This document shows positions 61,429-64,000 of a stretch of DNA of 64,000 nucleotides, piece by piece; position 1 is the first letter of the stretch, and each line of letters begins with the position of its first letter. Made by a program: the position numbers and the translations under genes. The stretch is from NCBI RefSeq assembly GCF_014117325.1, contig NZ_CP059732.1, positions 7,691,001-7,755,000 of the forward strand, in the 5' to 3' direction. Source of the stretch: Spirosoma foliorum (GTDB lineage: Bacteria; Bacteroidota; Bacteroidia; Cytophagales; Spirosomataceae). The notes beneath the pieces were generated by a model. That model was not told the DNA's origin and did no database searches. It saw nothing but the letters and a program-made list of their open reading frames with translations.

Positions 61429-61531
61429 AACCATCCGTTGTTCTGGTGTTCGGAGGAAACACCCCAACCGCGTGCTAACGGTCAGACTTTGGCCCGATGC
61501 ATCGAGATGTACACATTGTTCAGAAGTTATA

Positions 61532-63484
61532 GTGGTAAAGCAAGCCCGTCATGGTTGGGTATTGATGCTGGCTATTGCCCTGTTTATAGGGCATAGCAGT
61601 TTCGCACAAACCGATTCGTTGGCGATTCCGTCGAGTCGTTTAGGAACGACCGTATCTTTATCGGCGGTAACGGTGCGCGCTATTGCGCCTGAGCGATTCC
61701 TGGCGGGCCAGAAACTCCAGCGAATCGATTCGACGACATTGCTTCAATTTCGATTTGGGTCGTTAACCGATCTTTTGACGCTTAACACGCCCTTGGCTTT
61801 CAAAAACTATGGCCCTGGTCAGTTGGCAACGGTTTCGTTTCGGGGCACATCGGCCAATCATACCGCTGTTCTCTGGAATGGTATCAATATCAATCAACCG
61901 AATCTCGGTCAGACGGATTTTTCTACACTACCCGTTGCCGGGTTCGATAAACTAGCCGTGCAATATGGTTCTTCGGCGAGTGCAGTAGGTTCCGATGCAG
62001 TAGGAGGGAGTATTCTCCTGGGTAGTACGCCAGGCTGGCAATCGGGTATACGGGCGACGCTTGGGTTACAATTAGCCAGCTTTCAGAATAACCAGACGCA
62101 GCTGGGGTTACGTTATGGCGCGACTTTGGGAGACAGCTGGAAACTTTCGGGTAAGACATTTGCTTACCGAAATCAGTTCAATAACGCTTATCCGTACACC
62201 GAACGTCAGCATTATTTTCTGGAGCCATCGACAACGGCCCAGCGTGGATTTATCCAGGATCTCTATTTTCTGCATAAAAGCGGCCGACAGCTTTCCATCA
62301 ATACCTGGGTAACTGACAATGATTTAATTATTACGCCCCAGGATACTATTGCCCGCGAACGCACGAGAACACAGTCGGCACGGTTGCTGGCTACCTATGA
62401 GGCCAATCGGATGACGTTTCGGGTGGGCTGGATTCGCGATGTGCTCGACTATGCCAAAGGAAATTTCAATACGCCAAGTCATACCGAAACCGAGCGGCTA
62501 ATTAGTCGGGCAGAGCGCGAGTTTCAGCTTTTGTCTGGTACAAATCGGCAATTGAACCTGCGCGTGGGCGGTGAATGGTCGCATTACCGGACTCGAACAG
62601 ATGGTTACGGAGGGCAGTTGATTCAGGAAGATCGAGGTGATTTGTATGCACTCTTACGTTACCAAACGACGCGCTGGCTCGTATCAGCCAATATTCGACA
62701 GGCGTTTGTAACGCGATTCAATCCACCCATTACGCCCTCAGTTGGTGCCGAATATCAGCTTGTGCAGCGTGACCGATTTAAGTTGACGGCCAAAGGCTCG
62801 GTAAGCCGAAATTACCGCGTTCCAACCTTGAACGAACGCTACTGGATTGATTTAGGTAACCCAAATCTTTTACCTGAAAGTGGATTGAATTTCGAGGGCG
62901 GTTTAGCGGCTAATACACCCTTATCTGATCGAATTAACCTGACGACTGAGTTGACGGGCTATCACAACCGCGTTGACAATTGGACCTATTGGAATCCGAC
63001 CAATAATTACCACGTCGAAAACCTACAATTGGTAGTTGCTCGGGGCATTGAGTTTACGACTAATCTGACCTATGTCCAGAATAACTGGCGCGCAGGCCTG
63101 CGCCTTGGGTATGCGCTGACCCGTTCATCGCAGGAGCGGGCCTATGATGCCTATTCTCAGGATGTGATCGGGAAACAATTGGTGTATGTGCCGCTTCATA
63201 CCGGAACACTCAATACCTACGTGCAACACGGCCAAACGCGCCTTAGTGTACAAATGCAGGCCAATTCCCGTCGGTATATCACCTTCGACAATACTCAGTT
63301 TTTTAAAGGAACTACATTGACCAATGTGTTATTGGAGCACACGGCCCGCTGGCATTCAGTTCCGGTTCGAATTCAGGGGCAGGTCAATAATGTGTTCGAC
63401 GCGCTGCTGATAGGCGTGAAACGAAACGCACTTCCGGGCCGAAACTGGGCCATCAATTTAATTATCAATTTTCCTTCTTTATAA
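61532..63484 (+). CDS. TonB-dependent receptor, BtuB-like (cobalamin)
   Basis: 650 residues from GTG 61532; this start gives a good signal peptide with Lys and Arg (VVKQARHGWVLMLAIALFIG). A longer open reading covers the riboswitch and is rejected. The plug has LLTLNTPLAFKNYGPGQL, SFRGTSANHTAVLWNGININ and YGSSASAVGSDAVGGSILLG. The barrel ends in NLIINFPSL. Control by the cobalamin riboswitch and the downstream DUF5074 lipoprotein make B12 the likely substrate. Confidence 0.87.
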   Translation: MVKQARHGWVLMLAIALFIGHSSFAQTDSLAIPSSRLGTTVSLSAVTVRAIAPERFLAGQKLQRIDSTTLLQFRFGSLTDLLTLNTPLAFKNYGPGQLATVSFRGTSANHTAVLWNGININQPNLGQTDFSTLPVAGFDKLAVQYGSSASAVGSDAVGGSILLGSTPGWQSGIRATLGLQLASFQNNQTQLGLRYGATLGDSWKLSGKTFAYRNQFNNAYPYTERQHYFLEPSTTAQRGFIQDLYFLHKSGRQLSINTWVTDNDLIITPQDTIARERTRTQSARLLATYEANRMTFRVGWIRDVLDYAKGNFNTPSHTETERLISRAEREFQLLSGTNRQLNLRVGGEWSHYRTRTDGYGGQLIQEDRGDLYALLRYQTTRWLVSANIRQAFVTRFNPPITPSVGAEYQLVQRDRFKLTAKGSVSRNYRVPTLNERYWIDLGNPNLLPESGLNFEGGLAANTPLSDRINLTTELTGYHNRVDNWTYWNPTNNYHVENLQLVVARGIEFTTNLTYVQNNWRAGLRLGYALTRSSQERAYDAYSQDVIGKQLVYVPLHTGTLNTYVQHGQTRLSVQMQANSRRYITFDNTQFFKGTTLTNVLLEHTARWHSVPVRIQGQVNNVFDALLIGVKRNALPGRNWAINLIINFPSL

Positions 63485-63487
63485 TTC

Positions 63488-64000
63488 ATGAAAAATCAAT
63501 TGACCAAATCAATTGCAGTTGGGCTGGTAGCCTTGAGTGTCTGGAACTGTAAAACGTCTGACCCAACGCCAACGCCTTATGAATCGGGGGTGTTTATCCT
63601 GAACGCGGGTAATTTCTCCAGCAACAATGGAACGGTCTCGTTTTTGTCACGCAATAGCAATGTTGTTGCTACCAATATTTTTCAGACGGCAAACCCGTCG
63701 TTAGCCCTGAGCGGTGGAGTACAAGGATATGCCGAAGTAAATGGTAAAGGGTTGATTCTGGTCGATAACAGTACGGCTGGCCAGGATAAAGTTGAGATTG
63801 TGGAGGCTGGTACATTCGTTTCTCGCGCTACGCTAAAAACACCCGATATCGAGAATCCCCGTCAGGTGATTTCGGCAGGTCCTAACAAAGCATATATTAG
63901 TTGCTGGGATGTTTCCGGCGATTACAGTGCGGGTACGTTTTATAAAGACCCCGGTTATATCGCGGTTGTTGATTTGAACACCAGTAAGGTGACCAAAAAG
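63488..64000 (+). CDS. DUF5074 / YncE-like surface lipoprotein, 5' part (BtuG-like)
   Basis: At least 171 residues, cut by the window edge. A leader ends at VWNC (Cys21), a lipoprotein signal. The mature part starts YESGVFILNAGNFSSNNGTV and continues with beta-propeller blades (VISAGPNKAYISCWDVSGDY, PGYIAVVDLNTSKV). In Bacteroides, a DUF5074-like propeller protein (BtuG) holds cobalamin for BtuB. The same role here is an inference from order and riboswitch control. It starts three bases after the btuB-like gene stop. Confidence 0.8.
   Translation, partial: MKNQLTKSIAVGLVALSVWNCKTSDPTPTPYESGVFILNAGNFSSNNGTVSFLSRNSNVVATNIFQTANPSLALSGGVQGYAEVNGKGLILVDNSTAGQDKVEIVEAGTFVSRATLKTPDIENPRQVISAGPNKAYISCWDVSGDYSAGTFYKDPGYIAVVDLNTSKVTKK

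Noticed and set aside
61373..61531. Longer N-terminus of the BtuB-like receptor starting at an upstream ATG
   Set aside because: This part overlaps the riboswitch B12 box and encodes no signal peptide. The GTG at 61532 gives a normal one.

Overview
The window looks like a chromosomal segment of a Bacteroidota bacterium, most probably a Cytophagales member close to Spirosoma. The signs are a TonB receptor paired with a DUF4249 lipoprotein, DUF1080 proteins, an S46 peptidase, a DAHP synthase-chorismate mutase fusion, many LytTR, PepSY and OmpA-type genes, little Shine-Dalgarno signal before most starts, and several TAnnTTTG -7 boxes of the Bacteroidota sigma factor. The genus is an inference from gene content only.

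Layout. 1-4.1 kb: end of a VOC dioxygenase, two DUF1080 proteins and a lactonase on the minus strand, then a divergent OmpA lipoprotein. 4.2-7.7 kb: signal peptidase II, proline dehydrogenase, DAHP synthase-chorismate mutase. 7.8-14 kb: DUF4249 lipoprotein and TonB receptor, type II NADH dehydrogenase, two envelope proteins. 14-26.5 kb: mostly plus-strand housekeeping and peptidase genes (S46, DinB, S9, Nudix, cytosine-deaminase-like, beta-barrel, prenyl synthase, rhomboid, LytTR, DUF2306), then a GDSL hydrolase. 26.5-31.4 kb: prfB with its programmed frameshift, lpdA, a glycosyltransferase and TerC. 31.5-38.1 kb: PepSY membrane protein, a 1344-residue SF1 helicase, carA. 38.1-54.1 kb: one long minus-strand S10-spc-alpha ribosomal operon from rplC to rplQ. 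rpsJ is not present upstream of rplC, and rpoA carries an apparent one-base frameshift. 54.1-55.2 kb: a structured leader or small RNA candidate and a RAYT transposase with its REP palindromes. 55.3-61 kb: sugar isomerase-like protein, SDR, a PadR operon and an M16 peptidase pair. 61.1-64 kb: a cobalamin riboswitch controlling a BtuB-like receptor and a DUF5074 surface lipoprotein.

The most unusual signal is not a gene. Many intergenic gaps hold long imperfect palindromes whose two arms are each built of degenerate short tandem repeats with a fixed period: 7 bases at most loci, and 8, 9 or 10 at a few. The unit sequence differs between loci (for example GTTTAYG, GTTTGWA, GTTTCAA, AATGNNN, GGATGTA), but the period and the mirrored layout are kept, and several loci form small subfamilies. 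They lie between genes, at several junctions inside the ribosomal operon, inside a peripheral part of the cobalamin riboswitch, and once in frame inside the helicase gene. This suggests a dispersed, evolving repeat class rather than ordinary terminators. A second class has arms that are themselves small hairpins.

No tRNA, rRNA or CRISPR array was recognised. No gap of more than about 300 bases is left undescribed: the two largest (54040-54624 and 61054-61531) hold the leader RNA/REP region and the riboswitch.
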